Shown here in pieces: positions 28,349 to 38,400 of a stretch of DNA of 64,000 nt. Under the pieces are notes generated by a model that worked only from the letters and a program-made list of their open reading frames with translations, was not told the DNA's origin and ran no database searches. Origin of the DNA: UBA4582 sp002389265. Lineage in GTDB: Bacteria > Pseudomonadota > Gammaproteobacteria > Pseudomonadales > Azotimanducaceae. The DNA lies in NCBI GenBank assembly GCA_943788825.1, contig CALSRT010000006.1:186001-250000 (forward strand), in the 5' to 3' direction. Position numbers and translations under genes: made by a program. Position 1 is the stretch's first letter. Every line of letters begins with the position of its first letter.

Positions 28349-28842
28349 TGGCCTTAAGGTCTCATCCATTGATCAAAGAGGGGCTAGATCGATATCACGG
28401 GTTGCCGGTACGAGATCGCAATGCGTTGCGGTTGCTGGCACTGACAGTCGTGCTGGTGTTGATTTATCTGCTGGTCTGGGCCCCCGTTTATGGGTTCCTT
28501 GAGGCGAGTCGAGAGGACCGAGAACGACAGAATGATTTACTGCAGTATATGCTGAGTACGCAGGTTCAGGCGCGAACGGCGAGTGGCGTGCGCATTGGTC
28601 TTAAAGGTCAAACCCTGCTGTCACAGATTTCGAGCTCGACGGCGAAGTTCGGGATCAAACCGAATCGGTTGCAGCCCGAGGGCAGCGATGCGGTAAGCGT
28701 TTGGTTTGACGCGGTGGGTTTCAACGATCTGATTCGCTGGCTTGAGCAGCAGCATCTGGAAGGTATCAGTGTTCGGCAGATCTCTATCGATAAGAGTGAA
28801 GAGTCAGGCACTGTCAGTGCGCGGGTGGTCTTACATACCTGA
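28348..28842 (+). CDS. gspM: Type II secretion protein GspM
   Basis: A 164-residue bitopic protein: a short cytoplasmic start, a membrane segment (LLALTVVLVLIYLLVWAPVY), then a small periplasmic domain. YHGLPVRDRNALRLLAL is typical of GspM. It pairs with GspL in the inner-membrane platform. It is the last recognisable gsp gene; gspN is not found after it. Confidence 0.92.
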   Translation: MALRSHPLIKEGLDRYHGLPVRDRNALRLLALTVVLVLIYLLVWAPVYGFLEASREDRERQNDLLQYMLSTQVQARTASGVRIGLKGQTLLSQISSSTAKFGIKPNRLQPEGSDAVSVWFDAVGFNDLIRWLEQQHLEGISVRQISIDKSEESGTVSARVVLHT

Positions 28843-28905
28843 CGGTGTCGAAGTGCCTGATGGTATGAGGTTAAAGACGCTGATAAAAGTAGCGGAGTAA
28901 GGGGT

Positions 28906-29682
28906 ATGGATGAGCAGGCATACGCGCAGTTATGGCGAACCGAAGTCGCGGGTCTTCAGCCGCTGGAGATGGCAGTGGCTGGTGGCCATTTGGCCACCGA
29001 TCTGGCGCAGGTCTTTATCGCTGGTTATCAGGCAGCGATTCGAGCGAGTTTTGCGCTGAACGATGAGCAGTGGATTGCCTTTGTGGTCTCAGAAGACCGA
29101 ACGCCAGGTAACCCCCCCTCAGCGGTGACTTATGATTCGGTGAACGCCACAATCAGTGGCGTTAAGACTTGGGTCGCGGCGGTAAAGAATCTTAACAGCC
29201 TCGTGGTGAAAGTGGGGCAAGGTGATCAGGCGCGATATCTGCATCTACCCGTTGAATTGCCGGGCTTGCACCTTAAACCTCGGCCGCCAGGGCGATTTCT
29301 GGCAGGCCTGAGCCAGGGTAGTGTTGAGTTTGATCAGGTGCCGGTGCTGCCGGAACAACAACTCGATGCTGGTATGGCTGGTCAATTCAGGTTTCTCGAG
29401 TCCTTGTATATCTATGTCGCGTTTCTAGCGTTCATCAAACCCAAGATGACGGAGGTGACCCTGGTTGATGAATTGCTCAATATGGCAGCTATCCTCGCCG
29501 GGGCTGACTTTCAGTTGGCGGTCACTGCGCAGCAATACGCATTGTTTGATCAGAGTGTGCAGGATTGCTTGCGGCAGTTCGAGAGGCTATCGATTCCCGC
29601 AGGAGAATCCTGGTCTAAGGATCGAGCCCTGATTGAGATGTATTCAAAGGGTATTCAGCAGCATGCCAAGCTGACGGAGTAA
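28906..29682 (+). CDS. Short acyl-CoA-dehydrogenase-like protein
   Basis: A 258-residue protein that I recognise only tentatively. The segment NATISGVKTWVAAVKNLNSLVVKV resembles the beta-barrel domain of acyl-CoA dehydrogenases (x-G-x-K-T-W), as does SVEFDQVPVLPEQQL. The C-terminal helical part with SKDRALIEMYSKGIQ resembles their last domain. It is much shorter than the usual 380-400 residues and lacks an obvious catalytic Glu segment, so it may be inactive or divergent. It follows gspM by 63 bp on the same strand, in the place where gspN often sits. Confidence 0.5.
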   Translation: MDEQAYAQLWRTEVAGLQPLEMAVAGGHLATDLAQVFIAGYQAAIRASFALNDEQWIAFVVSEDRTPGNPPSAVTYDSVNATISGVKTWVAAVKNLNSLVVKVGQGDQARYLHLPVELPGLHLKPRPPGRFLAGLSQGSVEFDQVPVLPEQQLDAGMAGQFRFLESLYIYVAFLAFIKPKMTEVTLVDELLNMAAILAGADFQLAVTAQQYALFDQSVQDCLRQFERLSIPAGESWSKDRALIEMYSKGIQQHAKLTE

Positions 29683-29874
29683 GTCGGCAACCGTTGCGCT
29701 GCGTCATTGTCCAAGGCATGTTCGAAGGTTAGCCTGAAACATTGGAGGATCGTTGCCCGACACCCTGCGTTGCTGCGGCGGCATACTGCCATCAAGTAGC
29801 TGGCCAACCTACACGGCTTGGTCGGTGGATTGTCTACAGTCGATCCTGCTAATCCTTCAATAAGGAGTAGTTGG

Positions 29875-30147
29875 ATGGTTTTAGTGAAACGATTAGTGCT
29901 GGATATTCTCAAGCCGCATTCCCCTAATAGCCTGGATTTTTGCACTGCCCTCGCCGCATCGGGTCTTGGTATGCAGGTCGCCTGTCGAGTTCTCGCGGTT
30001 GATGAAAAAACCGAGTCAGTAGAAATTTGTATCGAAGGCGCGGAGCTGTCCTTTGATCATATTCAGGAGAGCATCCGTTCACAGGGTGCCTCCCTGCATA
30101 GCATCGACGAAGTTGAGGTTGTCAGTGCCGTCGATGGAAACCATTAG
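29875..30147 (+). CDS. DUF211-family small protein
   Basis: A 90-residue protein with the DUF211 pattern: VKRLVLDILKPHSPNSLDFCTALA, then CRVLAVDEKTESVEICIEGAELSFDHI, ending GASLHSIDEVEVVS. The family is best known from archaea; function unestablished. The ATG at 29875 is clear since AAGGAG at 29862-29867 lies 7 nt upstream; an in-frame extension to 29818 is not needed. The following gene encodes a VIT1/CCC1-like membrane protein and the next a P-type ATPase, so a role in cation handling is suggested by context only. Confidence 0.78.
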   Translation: MVLVKRLVLDILKPHSPNSLDFCTALAASGLGMQVACRVLAVDEKTESVEICIEGAELSFDHIQESIRSQGASLHSIDEVEVVSAVDGNH

Positions 30148-30172
30148 GGCCCTGTCCTATGAACCTTGTCCT

Positions 30173-30772
30173 ATGAAGTTGTCGGCCCGGATTAGACTGA
30201 TTGGCGAGCATACTCGATCGCTATCGATAGCCAGACGTTACTTCGTCGTTAACGGCTTCGACGGTGCCCTAACGATGCTGGGTATTATCGTTGGTTTCTA
30301 TCATTCGAATCCCGGTCCACCTGATGCAGCCGCGTTGACGGTCATCGTCAGCGCCTGTCTGGGTGCTGCCATAGCGCTAGGGGCCAGTGGCTTGAGTAGT
30401 GCCTACATCAGTGAGTCCGCTGAACAAAGCGCCGAATTGCAAGAACTTGAAGCGGCAATGGTGCTGGATCTTCAGGGGTCGTCTCCGAGTCTCGCGGCTC
30501 GATGGGGCCCGTGGTTGGTTGCCTTGGTGAATGGCCTTGCGCCATTACTGATCTCGCTGTTCATCCTGCTGCCGTTGTTGCTGCCCGCGGCGTTTACCTT
30601 TTTGTGGACGAACGTTCTTGAGGCCGCCATGTTGTTAGGACTTGGTGCCATATTCCTGCTGGGAATTTTTCTCGGCAGTATCAGTGGCCACTTTTGGCTG
30701 TTCTCTGGGTTGCGAACATTGGTCATTGCTATAGCGACTAGTGGCGTCATCATTTTGTGTACACCGAATTAA
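30173..30772 (+). CDS. VIT1/CCC1-like membrane protein
   Basis: A 199-residue integral membrane protein. ARRYFVVNGFDGALTMLGIIVGF matches the first helix of VIT1/CCC1-type iron/manganese transporters (the F-D-G-x-x-T/M motif), and GASGLSSAYISESAEQ matches the second. About five membrane segments are seen. The start is uncertain: an 11-bp direct repeat TGTCCTATGAA (30153-30163 and 30167-30177) duplicates the ATG context, and an ATG at 30134 in the same frame overlaps the DUF211 gene. It is the middle gene of a probable cation module. Confidence 0.72.
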   Translation: MKLSARIRLIGEHTRSLSIARRYFVVNGFDGALTMLGIIVGFYHSNPGPPDAAALTVIVSACLGAAIALGASGLSSAYISESAEQSAELQELEAAMVLDLQGSSPSLAARWGPWLVALVNGLAPLLISLFILLPLLLPAAFTFLWTNVLEAAMLLGLGAIFLLGIFLGSISGHFWLFSGLRTLVIAIATSGVIILCTPN

Positions 30773-30848
30773 TGGCTGTGATTATTCTCAATAGTCTGTT
30801 GCGGTGCTCTATCGTGCCGCGATATGACCGAATCGAGGTGTTGGTGAG

Positions 30849-33509
30849 ATGACATTGTTAGCTAACCACGACTTCGAGCGCGCCGTTGATGCGCCTTATC
30901 TGTTGACGCCAACAGAGATTATTCAGCGGTTCCAGGTTGATTCGAAACTTGGGCTCACCGAAGCGGAGGTGCTGCGTCGACGCTCGATGTTTGGCAGCAA
31001 CGTTATTGTCGAGGAGTCAGAATCGCCGCTCTGGCGCTTGCTGTTGGCTCAGTTCAAGGATGTGATGATTGTTGTTTTGCTTGTTGCAGCGGTGATATCG
31101 GGCCTCATTGGTGAGTGGTTAGATACGTTGGTTATCCTATTTATCGTCCTGTTGAACGGCATTGTTGGCGCGGTTCAAGCCTATCGTGCTGACCGAGCAG
31201 TGGCGGCATTGAAAGCGCTGGACACGATCGAGAGCCAGGTAGTCAGAGATGGCCGGTCATGCAGGTTGAGCCTGACGGAGTTGGTGGTTGGCGATATTGT
31301 CAGCATTGAAACCGGCATGGTAATTCCAGCCGACCTGCGCCTGCTGGAGTGCTACGACCTGGCGCTTAACGAAGCATCACTTACCGGTGAATCATTGGCG
31401 GTATCAAAGTCATCAAACGCCCTTGCTGGGGGGCGGCGAGCTCTGGTCGAGCAATCGAATATGGTGTTCAAGGGTTCTCAGGTTAATCGTGGTCATGGCT
31501 TGGGTGTTGTTGTGGCCGTGGGTATGACGACCCAGCTTGGTCGCATCGCTAGCCTGTTGCAGTCTACCGGCGAAACCCGTACGCCATTACAGAGGCGTCT
31601 GGCATTATTCGGCCAACGTCTGGCCTGGCTGGTACTGCTGTTATGTTTGATAATTTTTGGCTTTGGCATCTTCCGTGGTGAGCCGCTGACATTGATGTTC
31701 ATGGTGGCGATCAGTCTAGGTGTAGCGGCGATTCCCGAAGCGCTACCAGCGGTTGTGAGTATCGCGCTGGCGCTCGGGGCTCGAAAGATGAGTCGCGAGG
31801 AAGCGTTGATTCGTCACCTGCCAGCCGTTGAAACACTCGGCTCCGTAACCTTTATCTGTAGTGATAAGACGGGCACCCTGACACTCAATAAAATGCGTCT
31901 GGATACGCTCTATATTGACGGCCAGCGACGCAGTGAAGTGCCGACAGACGAGGCGGATTTATCTCGCTGGCTGCGTGAGGCTTTGGTCTTGAATAACAGC
32001 CTATCTCTGTTTGACGCTGTGCTGCAGGGCGACGCGACGGAAGTCGCTTTGTGCGAGGCGGGACAGAGCGCAGGCTTGCTCAAGTCTACCGCCATGACAA
32101 CAATGCCGCTGGTTGCTGAGTTTAGCTTCGATACAGAGCGTAAGCGGATGACGACGGTCCATCAACATGGTGAGGGCTGGGTTGTTTATGCTAAAGGTGC
32201 GCCGGAGGCTGTGCTGCCTTTATGTCGGCAGACATTAACCCATGCGGGCTTAGAGCCGGTGAATAGTGACGAGCTATTGCGTCAGGCAGAGCAGATTGCC
32301 GCAGCGGGCTATCGAGTCTTGGCTGTGGCGATGAAGCAGGTTGATGTCGTGCCGGCAGATATTACCGCCGCGACCCTGGAGTCTGAACTGTGTTTTATGG
32401 CATTGGTGGGGTTGATAGACCCACCCAGGGATGAGGCAGCGCAGGCGGTTGCCGAATGCATTGACGCTGGGATAACTCCTGTGCTGATTACCGGCGATCA
32501 TCCAGCCACGGCACTGGCGATCGCCCGGCGTTTAAATATCTGCGCCGAGGCCGATGTGGCGGTCACGGGTGAAGCCTTGCGTGGTTGGTCTAACGAGCAG
32601 CTTCAGGCGCGGGTCCGAGATTTGAAAGTGTATGCTCGAGTCTCACCGCAGCAAAAAATTAGGATCGTTGAGGCGTTACAGGCTGTCGGCGAATTTTGTG
32701 CCATGACCGGCGATGGGGTTAATGATGCGCCGGCGTTGAAGCGTGCTGACATAGGCATAGCCATGGGCAAAAAAGGCACTGACGTAGCTCGAGAGGCAGC
32801 GGACATTGTCCTGCTGGATGACAATTTCGCCACCATCGTCAGCGCAGTTCGAGAAGGACGGCGAATATATGACAATATTCGAAAGTTTATCAAGTATACG
32901 ATGACCAGTAATTCGGGTGAAATATGGACCATGTTTTTAGCGCCTCTACTGGGCATGCCACTGCCGTTATTACCAATTCATATCCTCTGGATAAATCTGG
33001 TGACCGACGGTTTGCCCGGGCTGGCGCTGGCGCTGGAACCCCTGGACCCAGGGGTGATGAAACGGCCACCGCGACCGCCACAGGAGAGTATTTTTGCTGG
33101 GGGCATGTGGCAACACATTATTTGGGTTGGTTTGCTGATTGGCGGGGTTTCTCTTTATGGCCAGGCTTGGGCGCTGGATCATGGCTCGGTGGATGGGCAG
33201 ACGATGGTGTTCACGGTGTTGACCTTCGCCCAACTGGCCCATGTGTTGGCGATTCGTTCGGAGCAAAAATCCCTATGGCGCCTTGGTCTGCTAAGCAATC
33301 GTCCCTTGCTGATCGTGGTCATGGGTACTGTTGGGCTACAACTGGCGTTGATTTATACCCCCTGGCTAAATCAGTTGTTCAATCTGCAGCCATTGAGCGC
33401 GCTTGACTTGGCCCTGAGTGTCGCGCTGGCGAGTTTGGTCTTTATGGCCGTTGAGTTAGAGAAATGGGTTCGAGGCCGCAGCAGTGCTGCTAGACCGAAC
33501 CCCACATGA
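30849..33509 (+). CDS. P2-type cation-transporting ATPase (Ca2+-ATPase-like)
   Basis: An 886-residue P-type ATPase. The N-terminal cation-ATPase domain begins LTPTEIIQRFQVDSKLGLTEAE. Key motifs: LTGES (actuator), IPEALP in the fourth membrane segment (the ion site, PEGLP in many Ca2+ pumps), phosphorylated Asp339 in CSDKTGT, KGAPE (nucleotide site) and MTGDGVNDAPALK (hinge). The C-terminal cation-ATPase domain has NLVTDGLPGLALALEP. This fits the P2A/PMA1-like Ca2+ or Mn2+ pumps; the ion is not certain. It follows the VIT1-like gene by 76 bp on the same strand. Confidence 0.9.
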   Translation: MTLLANHDFERAVDAPYLLTPTEIIQRFQVDSKLGLTEAEVLRRRSMFGSNVIVEESESPLWRLLLAQFKDVMIVVLLVAAVISGLIGEWLDTLVILFIVLLNGIVGAVQAYRADRAVAALKALDTIESQVVRDGRSCRLSLTELVVGDIVSIETGMVIPADLRLLECYDLALNEASLTGESLAVSKSSNALAGGRRALVEQSNMVFKGSQVNRGHGLGVVVAVGMTTQLGRIASLLQSTGETRTPLQRRLALFGQRLAWLVLLLCLIIFGFGIFRGEPLTLMFMVAISLGVAAIPEALPAVVSIALALGARKMSREEALIRHLPAVETLGSVTFICSDKTGTLTLNKMRLDTLYIDGQRRSEVPTDEADLSRWLREALVLNNSLSLFDAVLQGDATEVALCEAGQSAGLLKSTAMTTMPLVAEFSFDTERKRMTTVHQHGEGWVVYAKGAPEAVLPLCRQTLTHAGLEPVNSDELLRQAEQIAAAGYRVLAVAMKQVDVVPADITAATLESELCFMALVGLIDPPRDEAAQAVAECIDAGITPVLITGDHPATALAIARRLNICAEADVAVTGEALRGWSNEQLQARVRDLKVYARVSPQQKIRIVEALQAVGEFCAMTGDGVNDAPALKRADIGIAMGKKGTDVAREAADIVLLDDNFATIVSAVREGRRIYDNIRKFIKYTMTSNSGEIWTMFLAPLLGMPLPLLPIHILWINLVTDGLPGLALALEPLDPGVMKRPPRPPQESIFAGGMWQHIIWVGLLIGGVSLYGQAWALDHGSVDGQTMVFTVLTFAQLAHVLAIRSEQKSLWRLGLLSNRPLLIVVMGTVGLQLALIYTPWLNQLFNLQPLSALDLALSVALASLVFMAVELEKWVRGRSSAARPNPT

Positions 33510-33524
33510 ATCACTTAAATCTGG

Positions 33525-35291
33525 CTATGAGCGCAATAGACGACCGGGTCTGGCGCCCGTGTCTTGATCATAGCTGCGAGTTTGAACGCCGTTCACCAGG
33601 GTTGCAATATAGCCAGATGCGCCTTGCAGGAATCGGGCGCCACCGGCGGGTAAGTCATAGTGGAGCTCCATTTTGCCCAGTTTCAGGTTGTCAAAGTCAA
33701 TGACGTTGATGTCGGCGCGCTTGCCAATTTCGAGGCTGCCGCGGTCATGAAAACCAAATAATTGGGCGTTTTTCAGCGTTTGGCGATGGATCAAGTGAGG
33801 TAGCGGTAAGGTGGCCCCCCGTGTCCTATCGCGGCCCCAATAGGTGAGCTGATAGGTCGGTGCTACCGCGTCGAAGATCAAGCTGACATGGGCGCCGGCA
33901 TCACTTAAGCCGGTGACGGTGGTTTCATCCATGAGCATGTCATGAACCGCGTCGAGGTTATGGTCGCTATAGTTGGTAAAGAACATCACCGCAGTCTGGC
34001 AACCATCTGCCGCCACGAGATAATCGTAGAAGAACTCCCAACTGTTTTGTTGTTTCGTTGCGGCGAGCGCTGCAAAAGACTGTGTCTGAGTTGGCTCGTA
34101 GTCCATGGCTTGGTCAAGCACGTAGGTTTGGTCAAAGTTCAGTTCGACCTGGGCAATGCCATTCTCCATGGTGCCGGGGAACTCGTGCGGAACACTGGTC
34201 TCGGTGAGTAGCGCCGCCTTGACCTCCGGTGTGCGCATGGCGGCCAGCAATTCTTCAAAGGGAAGGTGCTTAAGCTGCAGATAAGTCGGCTTGCGCATGA
34301 AGCTGTGATAAGTCTTCAAGCCCAGGACGATGCCAGTGGGCCGACTGCCAACTTGCGGGTAGACCTTGCCAGCGGAGTCACCTGCCTTAATATTGCCGGC
34401 TTTAATCGTATCAATGACTTCGCGCCATTTATGCGTCCACTCATCAACCTGAAACAGCGTAAAGGTCGTGGGTCTGCCGCTGACTTCACTCACTTGCTGA
34501 ATCAGTGCGACTTCTGCATCCAGGCTGTTGGGTTCGCCGCCGTTGGCGGCACCGCTGCCCAATGTACTGGAAGGAATAATTTGAAAGACGCCTTTGCCGG
34601 CGCGTTTCAGCGCCCCGGCGGCAATGGCGATAATTTCGGCGGCATTGGCAAATGTGCCGGGCACGGGTTCGCCACGGGTAGATTGATGGCCCAAGATGCG
34701 AGAGGTAGAAAAGCCTACAGCGCCAGCGTTCAAGGCCTCGGTAATCAATTGTTGCATCTGCGCCATATCTTGTTCCGTGGCGGCTTCGTTGTCCCGGCCA
34801 CGGGCGCCCATCACATAATTCCTAACAGCGCCGTGGGCAATCAAAGAGCTGATGTCCAGCGCGTATTCGCGGCCCGCGAGAAAATCGAGATACTCTGGAT
34901 AGGTTTCCCAAGCACCCCAGGGCATGCCTTCGTAGAGTGCGGTGCCGGGGATGTCCTCGACACCTTCCATGAGTTCAATTAGGTCCCTGTGACCACTGGG
35001 TGCGACGGGAGCAAAGCCCACACCACAGTTGCCCATGACGATGGTTGACACACCATGGCAGGCCGAGGGGTTCATTTCCGAGTCCCAGGTGACCTGGCCA
35101 TCATAGTGGGTGTGGATATCGACCCAGCCGGGTGTGACGATGGCGCCAGCGGCGTCCAGGGTCTGTTTCGCGTCAACATCGAGTGTGCCGATGGCGGTGA
35201 TCAGGCCGTCTTTGATGCTGATGTCGGCCTGGTAGGCGGGAGCGCCAGTGCCATCAATGATAGTTCCTGACTTAATAAGATAATCTTGCAT
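33525..35291 (-). CDS. N-acyl-D-amino-acid deacylase family amidohydrolase
   Basis: A 588-residue metal-dependent amidohydrolase. The metal site HTHYDGQ is at about residue 60, preceded by the usual D-aminoacylase start (YLIKSGTIIDGTGAP) and followed by MGNCGVGFAP. Later GLSDAGAHV provides the Asp. The group releases carboxylates from N-acyl-D-amino acids, but several relatives act on other amides, so the substrate is open. It is cytoplasmic (no signal). It lies convergent with the P-type ATPase, 15 bp away. Confidence 0.85.
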   Translation of the reverse strand: MQDYLIKSGTIIDGTGAPAYQADISIKDGLITAIGTLDVDAKQTLDAAGAIVTPGWVDIHTHYDGQVTWDSEMNPSACHGVSTIVMGNCGVGFAPVAPSGHRDLIELMEGVEDIPGTALYEGMPWGAWETYPEYLDFLAGREYALDISSLIAHGAVRNYVMGARGRDNEAATEQDMAQMQQLITEALNAGAVGFSTSRILGHQSTRGEPVPGTFANAAEIIAIAAGALKRAGKGVFQIIPSSTLGSGAANGGEPNSLDAEVALIQQVSEVSGRPTTFTLFQVDEWTHKWREVIDTIKAGNIKAGDSAGKVYPQVGSRPTGIVLGLKTYHSFMRKPTYLQLKHLPFEELLAAMRTPEVKAALLTETSVPHEFPGTMENGIAQVELNFDQTYVLDQAMDYEPTQTQSFAALAATKQQNSWEFFYDYLVAADGCQTAVMFFTNYSDHNLDAVHDMLMDETTVTGLSDAGAHVSLIFDAVAPTYQLTYWGRDRTRGATLPLPHLIHRQTLKNAQLFGFHDRGSLEIGKRADINVIDFDNLKLGKMELHYDLPAGGARFLQGASGYIATLVNGVQTRSYDQDTGARPGRLLRS

Positions 35292-35428
35292 AGAACCTGC
35301 CTGTCATTGATTCGGCTAGTAAGATATCAGAGATTGGATATCTGAGGCCAGTGCTATTGGTTTAAAAGGCAGGTCTAATTGGTCGTTCTTGGCGTGCCGT
35401 TATTCAGGGAATAAAACCCTGTGATCGG

Positions 35429-38400
35429 TTACTTAAAGTCACGAGACTGCAGCGCAAAATGTTCGAGGTGATGGCTCAAGTCTTCAACATGACCGGCGAT
35501 GACGTGAATGATCGCCCCCTGGCGTTCCAGGATACCCTTCACCTTAAGCAGTCGGCCCTGGATAATAGCGGTGCGGTATTGTTCTAATATACGGGTCCAA
35601 ATCACGATATTGATATTGTCGCATTCGTCTTCCAGGGTCAGGAACAATACCCCCGCAGCCGAAGAAGGTCGTTGTCGACCTGTGACAATGCCGGCCACCT
35701 GGACAAATTGACCATGTTCTAGCCTGGTTAATTCAGTACCCGATTTACATTGACTGAAGGGCTTGCCGGACTCACGCAACATGGCCATTGGGTGCCGGCC
35801 AAGGGTCAAGCCCAAGCTTTGATAATCGGCCCTCAGATCGTCTGTCTCTGCCGGTGGCGCCAGGTAAACGCCGCTGCTCTCGGCGACCATGGATGGCGCA
35901 TCAGTGGCATCAAGTTCGGTATCGGGTAATATGCCTCGGGCCTGCCAATGCGTCTGGTAGCGGTGTCCTGCCAGGCTCTTGAAGGCACCGCCTTCCGTGA
36001 GTCGGCCAAGGTCGCTTCGGTCCAGACGGGCACGCCTGGCGATATCATCAAGATCCTTGATTTCCTGCTGCTTGCGAGCATGCAGAATGCGAAAAATAGT
36101 CTCGGTTTTGAGTCCCTTAATACGTTGTAGTCCTAGGCGTACGGCCGGTTGGCGAGGCGCAAATGTTGCTTCAGGCTGGGGTAGCTCAAGGGTGGATTCC
36201 CAATCACTGTAGAGGATATCAACAGGGCGTATTTCAATATTGTGGCGCCGTGCGTCTTGTACCAGCTGCGATGGCGAATAGAATCCCATGGGTTGGCTGT
36301 TGAGCAGGCCGCAGTAGAACGCCGCAGGCTCATGACACTTCAACCAGGCTGAAAAATACACCAGCAATGCGAAGCTGGCAGCATGGGATTCAGGAAAACC
36401 ATAGTCACCAAAACCCTTGATCTGCTCGAAGATACGTTCGGCGAAATCTTGATCATGGCCTCGTGCAAGCATGCCGTTGACGAGTTTTTGCTGGAACACC
36501 TCGAGCCCGCCTTTACGTTTCCAGGCGGCCATGGCGCGCCGTAGCTGGTCGGCTTCCCCCGGTGAAAAACCTGCCGCGACCACCGCCAGTTTAATCACCT
36601 GCTCCTGGAAAATAGGCACCCCGAGGGTTCGCCCTAATACCGACTTAACTGCTTCGTTAGCATAAATAACCGCCTCTTCACCATTGCGTCGTTTCAAATA
36701 AGGGTGAACCATATTGCCCTGGATAGGGCCGGGTCTGACAATGGCAACCTCAATCACCAGGTCATAAAAGCAGGCGGGCTTCAAGCGCGGTAACATGGAC
36801 ATTTGAGCCCGTGATTCCACCTGAAAAACTCCCAGACTGTCGGCCCGCTGTAACATCTGGTAGGTCAGTGGGTCCTCTGCGGGAATGCTCGCCAGGTCAA
36901 GGCGGGTATGCCGATATTGATTAATTAAATTCAGGGTTTTGCGAATTGCAGTCAGCATACCCAAGGCCAGGATATCGACTTTCAGTAGGCCCAGAGCTTC
37001 CAGGTCATACTTGTCCCATTGAATGATTGTCCTATCAGGCATCGCTGCATTTTCAATAGGTACCAATTGTGACAAGGGCCCGCTGGAGATAATGAAACCG
37101 CCTACATGCTGAGACAGATGGCGTGGTGTGCCGAGTATTTGCTGGATCAGGTCAATAAATTGACCAATGATCGGGCTCCGTGGGTTAATGCCGGCGGCCT
37201 CGAACCGGGCCAGTAACTCATCCCTTTTATCCCACCAAGATAGGGAGCTGGCCAGATGTTCAACGAGGGTCAGATCCATGCCGAGGGCTTTGCCGACATC
37301 TCTGACAGCGCTTTTGGGTCGATAGGTGACCACACTGGCTGCCAGGGCGGCGCGATGGCGGCCATATTTTTTATAAATATATTGAATCACTTCTTCGCGG
37401 CGTTCGTGCTCAAAGTCGACATCAATGTCTGGCGGCTCATCACGTTCTTTGGAGATAAACCGTTCAAACAGCAAGTCAGACTTGGCGGGGTCAACTTCGG
37501 TTATTTCGAGACAATAGCAGACGGCGCTATTGGCCGCAGAGCCGCGGCCCTGACACAGAATCTGGGCGTCGCGGGCAAATTGCACGATGTCGAATACGGT
37601 CAGAAAATAATACTCGTATTGTAGATCCTGAATCAGTCGCAATTCTTTTTCGATGGTTGCCCGGACCTTGGGTTTAACCCCCTGTGGCCAGCGCTTGCTG
37701 GCGCCTGCCTCAACCAGTTGGCGCAGATACTGTGGCGGCGTCAGGTTGGGTGGCACCAATTCCTGGGGATACTCATAGCGCAACTCATCCAGAGAGAAAT
37801 CGCACAGGTCGCTAATACGGACAGTCTCTGCCAGCAGTGCTGGTGGATACAGGCTGGCCAGCAAGGGTAAAGAGCGCAGGTGTCGCTCACCATGGGCAAA
37901 CAATAACTTTCCAGCCAGCCGTAAAGGTTGGCCGATGCGAATAGCAGAGACAATATCCTGTAAGGCCTTACGATCTGGGTGATGCATATGGACATCGCCG
38001 CAGGCTACCAGCGGCAGTTCAAAGGCCTTGGAGAGTCCAAAAGCCTGCTGATAGGCCGTCATGTCCTGGCCATCGGGAAAAATTTCAACGCCGAGCCAAA
38101 GCCGTTTACTGAAATGCTGTGCAAGCCATTGGCCTGTCGTATGAGTGTGATTTTGGTCAGGCTGAATGGGGTTGCCATGCCGATTGCGCCGAGTATTGGG
38201 TAGCCAGATAGCTAGACATTGGCTCAGGCCAAACGCCATATCCTTGAGGTCTAATTGATAATCGCCTTTACTGGCCCTTCTACGACCCAGGGTGATCAAG
38301 TTACAGATTTGACCGTAGCCGGCACGATTGGGTGCTAGAAGAATCAGGTGAGTGTCATCGGTTAAGTAGAACTGGCTACCGATAAGGAGTTTCAGGCCGC

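Noticed and set aside
33490..33524. Extended plus-strand ORF after the P-type ATPase
   Set aside because: It lies antisense to the amidohydrolase gene and has no family resemblance.
35405..35421. CAGGG/CCCTG hairpin after dnaE2 as terminator
   Set aside because: Only a 5-bp stem and no T-run after it.
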